The position numbers were made by a program, and so were the translations under genes. A stretch of DNA of 64,000 bases from JARYGU01 sp033795365. GTDB lineage: Bacteria > Pseudomonadota > Alphaproteobacteria > Rhizobiales > Rhizobiaceae. Positions 52,859 through 61,611 of this stretch are shown in pieces. The notes under the pieces are model-generated. The model saw only the letters and a list, made by a program, of their open reading frames with translations. It made no database searches and had not been told where the DNA came from. Where the stretch lies: NCBI GenBank assembly GCA_033795365.1, contig JARYGU010000003.1, forward strand, positions 186,001 through 250,000, read 5' to 3'. Each line of letters begins with the position of its first letter. The first letter of the stretch is position 1.

Positions 52859-55021
52859 TCACTTTCGGCCCCGGAAGGAAAACCAGCGACGGCGCGGCTT
52901 GGCATCCGCCTTGCCGCCGGTGCCCGGCTTCGAATGCGGAGCAAAGGCGGCGACGCTCGCCGCATAGACCATGGCCGGCCCATCGACCTCATGCACCGCG
53001 AAGGCGTCGCCGGCGCCGGTATCGAGAACGCGCTCCCAGCGCTCGGTGCCATTGACGGCAGGAAGCGTGAACTGGCAATCGCCCCCGGCATTGAAAACGA
53101 GGAAAAGCTGATCCGTCATCTCCGTGCCGGCCTCGGCCAAACCGGCGCTCTTTGCGAGATAGACCCCGAGCACGCGCAAGTCACCGTCCTTCCAGGCCTT
53201 CTCGTCCATAAAGTTGCCGTCTGGCTTGAACCAGGCGATCTCGATGCCATTGTCGCTCGTCTCGCCGGTCAGGAAGCGCTCCTGTCGCAATACCGGGTGG
53301 AGCTTGCGGAAGGCGATTGCCTTGCGGCAGAAATCGAGGAAGGGATCGCCCAGCCCCGACCAGTCCGTCCAGCCGGTCTCATTATCCTGGCAATAGGCGT
53401 TGTTGTTGCCGTTCTGGCTGTTGCCGACCTCGTCGCCGCCGAGGATCATCGGCACCCCCTGGCTCAGCATCAGCGTCGCCATCATATTCCGGCGGCGGCG
53501 CGCGCGGGCAGCGTTGATATCGGCATTATCCGTCGCCCCTTCGGCGCCCATATTGTCGGAGTGATTGTGGGAATGGCCGTCGCGGTTGCCTTCGCCATTC
53601 GCCTCGTTGTGCTTTTCGTTGAAGGAGACGGTGTCCATCAGCGTGAAACCGTCATGGGCGCTGAGGAGATTGACGGAGGAGGTCGCGCCGCGGTCGGAGT
53701 GATTGAACTGGCGGGCGGATCCGGTGACGCGCTCGGCAAGGTTCGCGACCATGCCGCCGTCGCCCTTCCAGAAGCGCCGGACATTGTCGCGGAACTTGTC
53801 GTTCCACTCGCGGAACGGATAGGGGAACCCGCCCACCTGATATCCATCCTCGCCCACGTCCCAGGGTTCGGCGATTAGCTTGACGCCTGCGAGGATCGGA
53901 TCCTGTCGGATCGCATCGAAAAAGCCGCCCTCGCGGTCGAATTCCTCGTGAGCTTCACGCCCCAGCGTGCTTGCAAGATCGAAGCGGAAACCGTCGATAT
54001 GCATCACGCCGACCCAGTAACGCAGGCTGTCGAGAACCATGCGCAACACCATCGGATGCGCGACGTTCAGCGTATTGCCGGTGCCGGTCGTGTCGTAGGT
54101 ATGGCGCGCGTCGTCGGGCGAAAGCCTGTAATAGCTCAAATTGTCGATGCCGCGGAAGGAGAGCGTAGGGCCGCGCTCGGATCCTTCGGCGGTGTGGTTA
54201 TAGACCACGTCCATGATCACCTCGATGCCGGCGGCATGGAAGCGCTTGACCATGGTCTTGAACTCGGTGATCCGGCTTTCCGACATGAAGCGCGGCTGCG
54301 GCGCAAAGAAGCCGAGGGTCTGGTATCCCCAATAATTGCGCAAGTTGCGCTCGATCAGGTAGCGGTCGTCCAGGAAATACTGGATCGGCAGCAGTTCGAT
54401 CGCCGATATGCCGAGCTTCGTCAGATGCTCGATGATCGGATCGCTGCACATGCCGCGGAACGTGCCGCGCAGCTTGTCCGGCACGCCCGGATGGGTCATC
54501 GTCATGCCGCGCACATGCGCTTCGTAGATGATCGTCTCGGTCCAGGGCCGGCGGATCGCCTCGTCGCCGTCCCAGTCGAAGGTCGGATCCTGCACCACGC
54601 CCTTGACCATGAAGGGGGCGCTGTCGCGATCGTCGAAGGACAGGTCGTCCGCCTTGGCTCCGATGGTATAGCCGAACAGCGCGTCGTCCCATGCGAGTTC
54701 GCCTACGACCTGCTTGGCATAGGGGTCGAGAAGCAGCTTGTTCGGATTGAACCGGTGGCCGTTCTTCGGATCGTAGGGTCCATGGACGCGGTAGCCGTAG
54801 ACCGTACCGGGGCCAAGTCCGGCGATATAGCCGGACCAGATGTCGCCTTCGCGCTTCGGAAGGGGAAGGCGCGCTGTCTCCTCCCTGCCGTCGTCGGAAA
54901 AGATGCAGAGATCGACCTGCTCGGCATGGGCGGAGAAGAGGGCGAAATGCGTACCCTCGCCGGTATATTCGGCTCCGAGCTCGGGTTTGAGGAAATCCAA
55001 TTCCGAAAAAGAAATGGTCAT
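52859..55021 (-). CDS. glgX: glycogen debranching enzyme GlgX
   Basis: A 720-residue alpha-amylase-family enzyme that removes side chains from glycogen limit dextrins. The N-terminal carbohydrate-binding domain starts YTGEGTHFALFSAHAEQVDL. The TIM barrel has VIMDVVYNHTAEG, the nucleophile Asp in GFRFDLASTLG, the acid Glu in LIAEPWDVG and LLSAHDGFTLMD. The C terminus ends in a basic tail KPRRRWFSFRGRK. The ATG 55021 follows the glgC stop by two bases. With glgC and treZ it links glycogen turnover to trehalose production. Confidence 0.93.
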   Translation of the reverse strand: MTISFSELDFLKPELGAEYTGEGTHFALFSAHAEQVDLCIFSDDGREETARLPLPKREGDIWSGYIAGLGPGTVYGYRVHGPYDPKNGHRFNPNKLLLDPYAKQVVGELAWDDALFGYTIGAKADDLSFDDRDSAPFMVKGVVQDPTFDWDGDEAIRRPWTETIIYEAHVRGMTMTHPGVPDKLRGTFRGMCSDPIIEHLTKLGISAIELLPIQYFLDDRYLIERNLRNYWGYQTLGFFAPQPRFMSESRITEFKTMVKRFHAAGIEVIMDVVYNHTAEGSERGPTLSFRGIDNLSYYRLSPDDARHTYDTTGTGNTLNVAHPMVLRMVLDSLRYWVGVMHIDGFRFDLASTLGREAHEEFDREGGFFDAIRQDPILAGVKLIAEPWDVGEDGYQVGGFPYPFREWNDKFRDNVRRFWKGDGGMVANLAERVTGSARQFNHSDRGATSSVNLLSAHDGFTLMDTVSFNEKHNEANGEGNRDGHSHNHSDNMGAEGATDNADINAARARRRRNMMATLMLSQGVPMILGGDEVGNSQNGNNNAYCQDNETGWTDWSGLGDPFLDFCRKAIAFRKLHPVLRQERFLTGETSDNGIEIAWFKPDGNFMDEKAWKDGDLRVLGVYLAKSAGLAEAGTEMTDQLFLVFNAGGDCQFTLPAVNGTERWERVLDTGAGDAFAVHEVDGPAMVYAASVAAFAPHSKPGTGGKADAKPRRRWFSFRGRK

Positions 55022-55023
55022 CG

Positions 55024-56334
55024 CTATCCTGCCTGGCTGGATTTGGTCAAAACGGGAGTTGCAAGATTGTTCGACGTGACCGCCCTCCACCCTTTGGCGA
55101 GCTTGCGAGCCTCGGCGCGGCGATCCGCCATCGCCTGATCGATGAGGACCACGCCGGCGTCCGTGCGCCGGAACCACACGGCATCCTCCTCCGGGTCCTC
55201 ACCGACGACAAGCGGATCGGATATGACGACATCAGGAGCGACGATGACGTTCTTCAAGCTGACATTGCCGGAGATGCGCGCGCCGGGCATGAGGATGGAC
55301 CGGTCGATCCTGCAGCCGGGGCCGGCGCTCGCGAGCGGTCCGATGACCGAGTGCGCCACGGAGGCGCCCTGGTGACCGGAACCCGGATAGACGAGGGAAA
55401 CGGCATCTGCGCGACCGCCCAATCCCGCGCGCTCTCCGATCCACCCGACATGCAACGGCCAGTTTGCAAGATCGAGAGGCTCGTCCGCTCCGCCAACAAG
55501 AAGGTCCATGTTCGCGGCATGCAGGGCATCGAGGGTTCCGACGTCGCGCCAGTATCCGCGCCTGCTCCTGTCTCCCGGCGCGGTGAACCGGTGCACGAAG
55601 GCGTTGCCGCGTGCGATCAGCTTCGGCAGGATGTCGCTGCCGAAATCATGGCTGGAGCGCTCGTCGGCCGCATCCTCGATCAGCATCCGGCGCAGGAGCA
55701 GCCAATCGAAGACATAGATGCCCATGCTGGCGAGCGATTTTTCCGGATCGTCGGGAAGGCCCGCCGGCTCGGCGGGCTTCTCCGCGAAGCCGACGATGCG
55801 CCCGCGCGAATTGGCCGCGACCACTCCGAAGCCTTTCGCCGATCGGCGCGCGACGACATCGGTTGCGATCGTGACGTCGGCGCCTGTGGCGACATGGGTC
55901 TCCAGCATGTCCGCATAATTCATCTGGTAGATGTGATCGGCGGCGACTACGAGCACATGACGCGGCGCATGGCCGTCGATATGGGCGATGTTCTTGAGAA
56001 CCGCATCGGCGGTCCCCTTGTATCCGCAAGTTTCACTCCCGCCGCCGCTGCTCAGGCATTCGATACTGCCGCCATGACGGGCGAAGCAGGCGCGCCAACG
56101 CGAACGGATGTGACTGAGGAGCCTTGCCGGCTGGTACTGGGTCGCGACCAGAGCGGTCTTGAGATCCGAATTGACGATATTGCCCAGCGAAAAATCGATG
56201 ATGCGGCATGAGCCCGCAAAGGAGATTGCCGGTTTGCAATCATGTGCAGTCAATTCATGAAGCCTCGCTCCTCTTCCTCCAGCCAGAACGAAAACGACGC
56301 ACGACTGCGGAAGCAGGGAAAAGCCAGGGTTCAT
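55024..56334 (-). CDS. glgC: ADP-glucose pyrophosphorylase-like protein (GlgC)
   Basis: A 436-residue glucose-1-phosphate adenylyltransferase that supplies ADP-glucose for glycogen. The N-terminal signature is FVLAGGRGARLHELT, then ISFAGSCRIIDFSLGNIVNS, ADHIYQMNYADML (the catalytic Asp of DHIY kept; a second Asp usual in this block is Asn), FGVVAANSRGRIVGF and YWRDVGTLDALHAANMDLL, followed by a beta-helix with RISGNVSLKNVIVAPDV. It diverges more from GlgC than the main rhizobial copies appear to, so it may be a stress-specific second copy. It is the first gene of glgC-glgX-topIB and faces treZ divergently. Confidence 0.88.
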   Translation of the reverse strand: MNPGFSLLPQSCVVFVLAGGRGARLHELTAHDCKPAISFAGSCRIIDFSLGNIVNSDLKTALVATQYQPARLLSHIRSRWRACFARHGGSIECLSSGGGSETCGYKGTADAVLKNIAHIDGHAPRHVLVVAADHIYQMNYADMLETHVATGADVTIATDVVARRSAKGFGVVAANSRGRIVGFAEKPAEPAGLPDDPEKSLASMGIYVFDWLLLRRMLIEDAADERSSHDFGSDILPKLIARGNAFVHRFTAPGDRSRRGYWRDVGTLDALHAANMDLLVGGADEPLDLANWPLHVGWIGERAGLGGRADAVSLVYPGSGHQGASVAHSVIGPLASAGPGCRIDRSILMPGARISGNVSLKNVIVAPDVVISDPLVVGEDPEEDAVWFRRTDAGVVLIDQAMADRRAEARKLAKGWRAVTSNNLATPVLTKSSQAG

Positions 56335-56373
56335 CTGTTGTATCCGTTGCGGTGAGTTGCGGGTGCTTTGTGC

Positions 56374-56398
56374 AACGCGAAGCAGGATGAAATGTTCC
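56374..56398 (-). promoter_or_regulatory. EcfG/RpoE2-type promoter for glgC-glgX-topIB
   Basis: On the minus strand GGAAC (56398-56394), 17 bases, then CGTT ending in GTT (56376-56374). This is the full GGAAC-N16-CGTT form, 39 bases before the glgC start. Its spacer begins ATTTCATC, close to the TTTTCATC of the divergent promoter 27 bases away. Confidence 0.75.
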
Positions 56399-56424
56399 CT
56401 TCGCAAGCAGCGAGATTCCGTGCG

Positions 56425-56449
56425 GGAACTTTTCATCTCTCCTCCGGTT
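56425..56449 (+). promoter_or_regulatory. EcfG/RpoE2-type promoter for treZ
   Basis: GGAAC (56425-56429), 17 bases, GTT (56447-56449), 35 bases before the treZ start. It forms a divergent pair with the glgC promoter. Confidence 0.75.
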
Positions 56450-56484
56450 CCTTGGCGGTGTCCAACGATCGGAGACGGAGCAAG

Positions 56485-58278
56485 ATGGCTGGAGAAAAAC
56501 CGCCCCGGCGCGGTTACCGGCAGAGCTGGGGCGCGAATTTCGTGGACGACGGCGTCGTGCGCTTCCGTCTCTGGGCACCGCGGGAAAAATCGGTCGGCCT
56601 GGTACTGAATGGGACGGAGCAGCCGATGCGAAAGGAGGATGGCGGCTGGTTCGAAACGACGGTCCGGAATGTGGCGGCCGGAACGCCCTATCTATTCCGC
56701 CTTTCCGATGGCCGCGCGATAGCCGATCCCGCCTCCTCGGCGCAGGAAGGCGACGTCCACGGCGCGTCGATCGTGGTCGATCCGACAAGCTACGTCTGGA
56801 AGAACGAGTCCTGGGAGGGGCGGCCCTGGGAAGAGGCCGTCGTCTACGAACTCCACATCGGCACCTTCACGCCGGAGGGTACCTTCCGCGCCGCTGCATC
56901 CAGGCTTTCCCATTTGAAGGCCGCGGGCATCACCTGCATCGAGATAATGCCGGTCGCGCAGTTTCCGGGAACCCGCGGCTGGGGCTATGACGGCGTCCTG
57001 CATTATGCGCCGCACAACGCCTATGGCACGCCGGACGATCTGCGCACGCTGGTGGACGAGGCGCATTCCCACGGCATCATGGTTCTCCTGGACGTCGTCT
57101 ACAATCACTTCGGACCGGAAGGTAACTATCTCTCGCAATATGCTCCGGCCTTTTTCAGGAATGACCGCGAAACCCCATGGGGAGCGGCGATCTCCTTCGA
57201 GCAGGACGCGGTGCGGCGCTATTTCATCGAGAACGCCCTCTACTGGATCGGCGATTTCCGGTTCGACGGATTTCGCTTCGACGCCGCCGAGCAGATGGTC
57301 GATTCGAGCTCGCCACCCTTCCTGAGCGAAATGGCGCAGACCCTGCAGAAAACATTCCCGGGGCAGGTGCTTCATCTGGTCGTGGAAGACCAGTTGAGCC
57401 GCCGCTCGCTGCTTGCCCGCGAAGATAACGGCCGCCCCGCCCTCTATACGGCAAGCTGGAACGACGATTTCCATCATCTTCTGCACGTCATCGCGACCGG
57501 GGAAGCTGTCGGGCACTATGAGAATTACGGCGAGGACTACTGGAGAATGCTCGGCAAATCTCTCGCCGACGGCTTTGTCTTCAGCAAAGAGGACACGATA
57601 AAGGGACAGGCCCCACCGCCTCCGCAGGCCTATGTGAACTTCCTGCAGAATCACGACCAGATCGGCAACCGCGCCTTCGGGGAACGTCTTCCCGCGCTTG
57701 CCGGCGGACAGCTGATCGAGGTTCTGACGGCTCTCCTTCTGCTTGCTCCCCAAATCCCCCTGCTTTTCATGGGCGAGGAATATGGAGAAGACCGCCCTTT
57801 CTTCTTCTTCGCTGACTACGAAGGAAACATCGCGCATGCGACACGCGCCGGGCGGAAGGCGGAAGCCGACAATTTCGGCGGAATGCCGGACGGCAAGAGC
57901 CTGGAGGATCTGCCCGATCCCGTCTCGGCGGATAATTTCCGGGCCTCCAAGCTCGACTGGAGCAAGGCTGCAAGTCCGGGCGGGCGCGAGAAGATCGCAT
58001 TCCTGCGGCAGTTGATCGAATTGCGCCGGAAGCATGTCGTTCCGCTGCTGGCACGCGCAGGCGCCGTCTCCTCCGAGATCCTGAAGACGGATGACGGTGT
58101 CGTCGCGGTCGATTGGAGCTTTCCTTCCGGCACGCTCAGACTGCGTGCCAACCTGACGGATCGGCCCGAACCGCTTCCGCCTGCGCTCGGCGAAACCGTC
58201 TTTGCACTCGACCACGCAGAAGATGGCTACGCGATCCTGGTCACGGTCGATGCGGCGACCGGAACGAGCCGAAGCTGA
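56485..58278 (+). CDS. treZ: malto-oligosyltrehalose trehalohydrolase
   Basis: A 597-residue alpha-amylase-family enzyme that cuts free trehalose from maltooligosyl trehalose, the second step of the TreY-TreZ route from glycogen. The N-terminal domain has WGANFVDDGVVRFRLWAP; the barrel has GWGYDGVLHYAPHNAYG, VLLDVVYNHFGPEGNYL, the nucleophile Asp in GFRFDAAEQ, the Glu in VVEDQLSRRS and NFLQNHDQIGNRA. ATG 56485 is chosen, 35 bases after an EcfG-like promoter. No treY is in the window, so it must lie elsewhere if the route is complete. Confidence 0.92.
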   Translation: MAGEKPPRRGYRQSWGANFVDDGVVRFRLWAPREKSVGLVLNGTEQPMRKEDGGWFETTVRNVAAGTPYLFRLSDGRAIADPASSAQEGDVHGASIVVDPTSYVWKNESWEGRPWEEAVVYELHIGTFTPEGTFRAAASRLSHLKAAGITCIEIMPVAQFPGTRGWGYDGVLHYAPHNAYGTPDDLRTLVDEAHSHGIMVLLDVVYNHFGPEGNYLSQYAPAFFRNDRETPWGAAISFEQDAVRRYFIENALYWIGDFRFDGFRFDAAEQMVDSSSPPFLSEMAQTLQKTFPGQVLHLVVEDQLSRRSLLAREDNGRPALYTASWNDDFHHLLHVIATGEAVGHYENYGEDYWRMLGKSLADGFVFSKEDTIKGQAPPPPQAYVNFLQNHDQIGNRAFGERLPALAGGQLIEVLTALLLLAPQIPLLFMGEEYGEDRPFFFFADYEGNIAHATRAGRKAEADNFGGMPDGKSLEDLPDPVSADNFRASKLDWSKAASPGGREKIAFLRQLIELRRKHVVPLLARAGAVSSEILKTDDGVVAVDWSFPSGTLRLRANLTDRPEPLPPALGETVFALDHAEDGYAILVTVDAATGTSRS

Positions 58279-58306
58279 GTACTGGGAATTTCACCGCCGA
58301 ACCCGA

Positions 58307-58331
58307 GGAACCTCCGGCGGCTGCAGCTGTT
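58307..58331 (+). promoter_or_regulatory. EcfG/RpoE2-type promoter for the flavodoxin-udg pair
   Basis: GGAAC (58307-58311), 17 bases, GTT (58329-58331), in the gap between treZ and the flavodoxin-like gene and 59 bases before its start codon. Confidence 0.7.
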
Positions 58332-58390
58332 AGCCCCCTGACTCGCATATGTCGCCGGATTTTGCGAGACCACCTCAGAGGAGCGCGCAT

Positions 58391-59008
58391 ATGCCGTTAA
58401 AAGCCGTCGCCCTGAACGCAAGCCTAAAATCGTCCGAAGCCGAAGATCAATCTTCGACCCAGCGGATGCTGAAGCTGATCGAGGCGGAACTGGGCAAATT
58501 CGGCGTCACCACGCAAATCCTCCGGCTCGCTGATCTCAACGTAAAGCCTGGTGTCAAGTCAGACGAAGGAGAAGGAGACGATTGGCCCGCGATCCGCAGG
58601 AATATTCTGGAAGCCGACATCCTGATCATCGGCACGCCGGTGTGGCTGGGTCAGCCGTCGAGCATCTGCAAACGGGCGCTGGAACGGATGGACGCCTTTC
58701 TGTCGGAAAAGGATGATCAGGGCCGGATGGTCTCCTACGGACGGGTTGCGGCCGCAGCGGTCGTCGGCAATGAGGACGGCGCTCACCACGTCTCCGCCGA
58801 GGTCTATCAAGCCTTGAATGATGTCGGCTTCACGCTGCCGGCGAATGCCGTTGCCTACTGGGTCGGAGAAGCGATGGGATCGACCAATTTCGTAGACCTG
58901 CCGAGCCCGCCGGAAACCGTTACCAAGACGATCGAGATGCTTGCCCGCAATACCGCCCATCTCGCCACTCTTCTGAAGGAAAGCGGATATCCGGGCGAAA
59001 CCGGATAA
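58391..59008 (+). CDS. flavodoxin-like NAD(P)H-dependent FMN reductase family protein
   Basis: A 205-residue flavodoxin-fold protein. The FMN loop is ALNASLKSS near the N terminus, then IIGTPVWLGQPSSICKRALERM and AAVVGNEDGAHHVSAEVYQ, as in NADPH-dependent FMN reductases. It probably reduces a quinone or another small acceptor. The start (MPLKAVALNAS) follows AGAGGAG and is chosen over an ATG 14 codons upstream. It stands behind an EcfG-like promoter, and the udg gene follows after 23 bases, so the two form an operon linking redox and DNA repair. Confidence 0.85.
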   Translation: MPLKAVALNASLKSSEAEDQSSTQRMLKLIEAELGKFGVTTQILRLADLNVKPGVKSDEGEGDDWPAIRRNILEADILIIGTPVWLGQPSSICKRALERMDAFLSEKDDQGRMVSYGRVAAAAVVGNEDGAHHVSAEVYQALNDVGFTLPANAVAYWVGEAMGSTNFVDLPSPPETVTKTIEMLARNTAHLATLLKESGYPGETG

Positions 59009-59031
59009 GGAGGCGCTCAGACGAAAACGCC

Positions 59032-59682
59032 ATGGATCAGATCGTTGCCAAGCCCGGCCCTGCCTTTTCGCAGGAGCATGCCAATGGAAAGTCGATCGCC
59101 GACCTTCGAAGTCAGGCGGAAGGCTGTCAGAGATGCGATCTCTACAAGAATGCGACCCAGCTGGTTTTCGGCGAAGGCATTGCCCGTTCACGTGTCGTGC
59201 TTGTCGGCGAGCAGCCCGGCGATCGGGAGGATCTCGCCGGCAGGCCGTTCGTCGGACCGGCCGGCCGTGTGCTCGATGAGTGTCTGCAGGAGGCGGGCGT
59301 CGATCGCGCGCTCTGTTACGTCACCAATGCGGTGAAGCATTTCAAATTCGAGCCGCGCGGCAAGCGGCGTCTTCACTCCAAGCCCAACGCAGGCGAGATC
59401 CAGCGATGCGCCTGGTGGCTCGGAGCAGAGCTCGACATACTGCGTCCGAAGCTGACGGTCGCGCTGGGTGCCACCGCTCTTTATTCCCTGCTTGGACGCG
59501 GAGTGGGCGTCACGAAAGACCGTGGCCGTATTCTCGCAACTCCGGCCGGGATGCCCGTTCTGGTAACGATACACCCCTCCTTTCTGCTGAGGATCCGCGA
59601 CAAGGCGGATGTGAAAGCGCAACGCGAGCGCTTCGTCGAGGATCTGCGCGGCATTTCGGATTATCTGGCGGAGAAGCGATAG
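59032..59682 (+). CDS. UdgX-type uracil-DNA glycosylase
   Basis: A 216-residue family-4-like uracil-DNA glycosylase. The active-site block is GEQPGDREDLAGRPFVGPAG (residues 59-78), with iron-sulfur cysteines at 32, 35, 95 and 126, and HPSFLLR at 181. The distinguishing loop is KRRLH (111-115), the counterpart of the KRRIH loop of UdgX, whose His bonds covalently to the abasic site after removing uracil. So this protein is predicted to form a stable cross-link with uracil-containing DNA rather than to turn over. It is cotranscribed with the flavodoxin-like gene and convergent with a GST gene (stops five bases apart). Confidence 0.85.
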   Translation: MDQIVAKPGPAFSQEHANGKSIADLRSQAEGCQRCDLYKNATQLVFGEGIARSRVVLVGEQPGDREDLAGRPFVGPAGRVLDECLQEAGVDRALCYVTNAVKHFKFEPRGKRRLHSKPNAGEIQRCAWWLGAELDILRPKLTVALGATALYSLLGRGVGVTKDRGRILATPAGMPVLVTIHPSFLLRIRDKADVKAQRERFVEDLRGISDYLAEKR

Positions 59683-59686
59683 ACGC

Positions 59687-60418
59687 CTATGTCAAATCGA
59701 GTTCCGGATAGTGCCTAAATATCCCGGACTCGTTGAAGGAAAGACGCCTGTCGGAGGCGAGATAGCGCCGGATGTTCGGTCGCGCCTCCACCACATCGCG
59801 CAATGCGACCAGCGCCGGAATCTCCCGCTCGAAACTTTTCATCGCATTGGGAAAAGCGTAGCGCAGGCCTTCTATCACCTGAAACAGCGAGAGGTCGACA
59901 TAGCTCAGCCGGTCGCCGACGATCTGGCCGGCGCCTGCAGGATTGCGGCCGAGAACGCGCTCGAAATAGGAGAGGAACTTCGGCATCCGCTCGTCCAGGA
60001 AGTTTCTCGACCGCTCCCGCGCCGCGTCCCTCTGATCCTCGTAATACAAGGAGACGCCGATCGGATGATGGGTGTCGTGGATCTCGGCGACGAAATCGGT
60101 GATCGTGAGCTGAAGGCCGTTCGCAAAATATCGCAGCCCCTCCTCGCGCGGCGCAAGACCGAGTTTGGGTCCGAGATAGAAGAGAATGTTCGCCACGTGC
60201 GAGACGACGAGGTCTCCGTCCTTCACGAAAGGCGGCGCGAAAGGAACGTAGGGATCCTGGTCCGAATTCATCCGCCGGATCAGTGCCGACGTGCCCTTTC
60301 CATCCGTCTCCGGTTCGCGTGCGATATCGACGTAGTCGGCGCCGGCCTCCTCGAGCGCGAGGCGGACGAACTCCCCTCGCCCCGGTATGCCGTCCCAGTA
60401 GTAAAGCAGATAGGTCAT
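59687..60418 (-). CDS. glutathione S-transferase family protein
   Basis: A 243-residue glutathione S-transferase. The N-terminal thioredoxin-like domain starts TYLLYYWDGIPGRGEFVRLAL (Tyr and the Arg-Gly region form the glutathione site), with VSHVANILFYLG as the cis-Pro/Ser contact region. The C-terminal helical domain contains IVGDRLSYVDLSLFQVIEGL. The start MTYLLYYW follows GGAAGAAA. It is divergent from the DUF892 gene across a gap of 216 bases. It belongs to a different subgroup from the GST at 10.6-11.3 kb. Confidence 0.87.
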   Translation of the reverse strand: MTYLLYYWDGIPGRGEFVRLALEEAGADYVDIAREPETDGKGTSALIRRMNSDQDPYVPFAPPFVKDGDLVVSHVANILFYLGPKLGLAPREEGLRYFANGLQLTITDFVAEIHDTHHPIGVSLYYEDQRDAARERSRNFLDERMPKFLSYFERVLGRNPAGAGQIVGDRLSYVDLSLFQVIEGLRYAFPNAMKSFEREIPALVALRDVVEARPNIRRYLASDRRLSFNESGIFRHYPELDLT

Positions 60419-60558
60419 CGGCAGTTTCTTCCTTCTGATGCGCGCCGCCAAGGGCGCCGTTCCTCCGAAGAACATTCGAAACCCGGATTGGTTTCAGCTT
60501 TCCGGTCGCGCTGCCAATACCTGCGCCGTCGGCCAGCAATTTTGTACCGAATGGCCCC

Positions 60559-60583
60559 GGAACATTGGCTTTCCTGAGCTGTT
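60559..60583 (+). promoter_or_regulatory. EcfG/RpoE2-type promoter for the DUF892 gene
   Basis: GGAAC (60559-60563), 17 bases, GTT (60581-60583), 51 bases before the DUF892 start codon. The flanking sequence is free of coding signals. Confidence 0.7.
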
Positions 60584-60634
60584 ATCGGCCTTGCGTGCAT
60601 GTTCCATCCACGCGCCACCAAGAGGAGTTTCCCA

Positions 60635-61135
60635 ATGGCAGAGAAGACACTCAACGACCTTTTCTACGATACGCTGAAGGATATCTATTATGCCGAACGG
60701 CAGATCCTGAAGGCGCTTCCGAAGATGGCCCGCGGCGCTACCTCGCCGCAACTGAAGGCGGCATTCGAAAAGCACAAGGAGGAGACGCAGGGGCACGTCG
60801 AGCGCCTGCAGCAGGTATTCGAGATCATCGGCAAACGGGCGCAGGGCAAGACCTGCGAAGCGATCCAAGGCATCATCGCCGAAGGCGAGGAGATCATGGA
60901 GGAATTCAAGGGTACTCCGGCGCTCGATGCCGGATTGATCTCCTCCGCTCAGGCAGTCGAGCACTACGAGATCACCCGTTACGGCACCTTGAAATCCTGG
61001 GCCGAGCAGCTCGGCCATCGCGACGCCGCCAAGCTTCTCGACGCAACGCTGAAGGAGGAGTTCAAGACCGACGAATCGCTCACCGGTCTTGCCGAAAGCG
61101 CTCTCAACGCAGCGGCAAAGAAGAAAGTGGCCTGA
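60635..61135 (+). CDS. DUF892 ferritin-like protein (YciF/YciE family)
   Basis: A 166-residue four-helix protein of the DUF892 family, related to ferritins and rubrerythrins. Motifs are TLNDLFYDTLKDIYYAERQI, HKEETQGHVERLQQVFEIIG, AVEHYEITRYGTLKSWAEQLG and LLDATLKEE, with Glu/His pairs (E-x-x-H) spaced as for a di-iron centre. Members rise strongly under osmotic or stationary-phase stress. ATG 60635 is chosen over an ATG 12 codons upstream. It has its own EcfG-like promoter and a strong terminator. Confidence 0.9.
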   Translation: MAEKTLNDLFYDTLKDIYYAERQILKALPKMARGATSPQLKAAFEKHKEETQGHVERLQQVFEIIGKRAQGKTCEAIQGIIAEGEEIMEEFKGTPALDAGLISSAQAVEHYEITRYGTLKSWAEQLGHRDAAKLLDATLKEEFKTDESLTGLAESALNAAAKKKVA

Positions 61136-61164
61136 GGCGAAAAGTCGCTTCCCGGCGCTCAAGG

Positions 61165-61194
61165 CAGCGGTTGCAAAACCGCTGCTTTTTTTTG
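61165..61194 (+). terminator. intrinsic terminator after the DUF892 gene
   Basis: GCAGCGGTT, a GCAA tetraloop, AACCGCTGC, then eight Ts (61187-61194). It is a textbook hairpin, 29 bases after the stop codon. Confidence 0.95.
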
Positions 61195-61335
61195 CATTCA
61201 GATGGAGTGAGCCCGAAGCCGGGAGACGACGCGGGAGCCAGCCTCCCGCAAGACTGGGAGCGGATCGTCGGGCGGCAAACAACGAGTCGCTCCAACATGT
61301 CTCATTTCAGATTCAAGATCGTCGGAGGAACCGAC

Positions 61336-61611
61336 ATGGACGGCGGCGCGGTCCGGCAGCACGCCAATCCGCGTCCAGACGACGTCCACAGGGAAGCCAG
61401 GAGGCGTCTGGCGACCATCGGCTACGAAACCGCGCGAACACGGGAACTCGCCACCGGCGTGGAGATGCCGAAGGCGATGCGTTACCTGCGCATGCAGATC
61501 GATTTCGTGGCTCAGTCGCTCGCCTCGCTTGCCACCATTCCGGACGACTTCCATTCGGACAAGTACTGGCCCGCGTGGCCGGGCCTTGGCATTACTCGGG
61601 CAGATCGATAA
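61336..61611 (+). CDS. conserved hypothetical protein, 91 residues
   Basis: A small soluble protein (MDGGAVRQHANPRPDDVHRE, then LATIGYETARTRELATGVEM and MRYLRMQIDFVAQSLASLA). The start follows GGAGG-AACCGAC, a strong ribosome site; an ATG at 61297 would add 13 residues. Its last 20 bases overlap the convergent PPC-domain gene. It has no membrane helix. I do not recognise the family; the position suggests a further member of the stress cluster, but no EcfG-like promoter of its own is seen. Confidence 0.55.
   Translation: MDGGAVRQHANPRPDDVHREARRRLATIGYETARTRELATGVEMPKAMRYLRMQIDFVAQSLASLATIPDDFHSDKYWPAWPGLGITRADR

Noticed and set aside
60459..60463. GTTCC upstream of the second GST gene as another EcfG -35 box
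   Set aside because: No GTT box occurs at the required distance on the minus strand.
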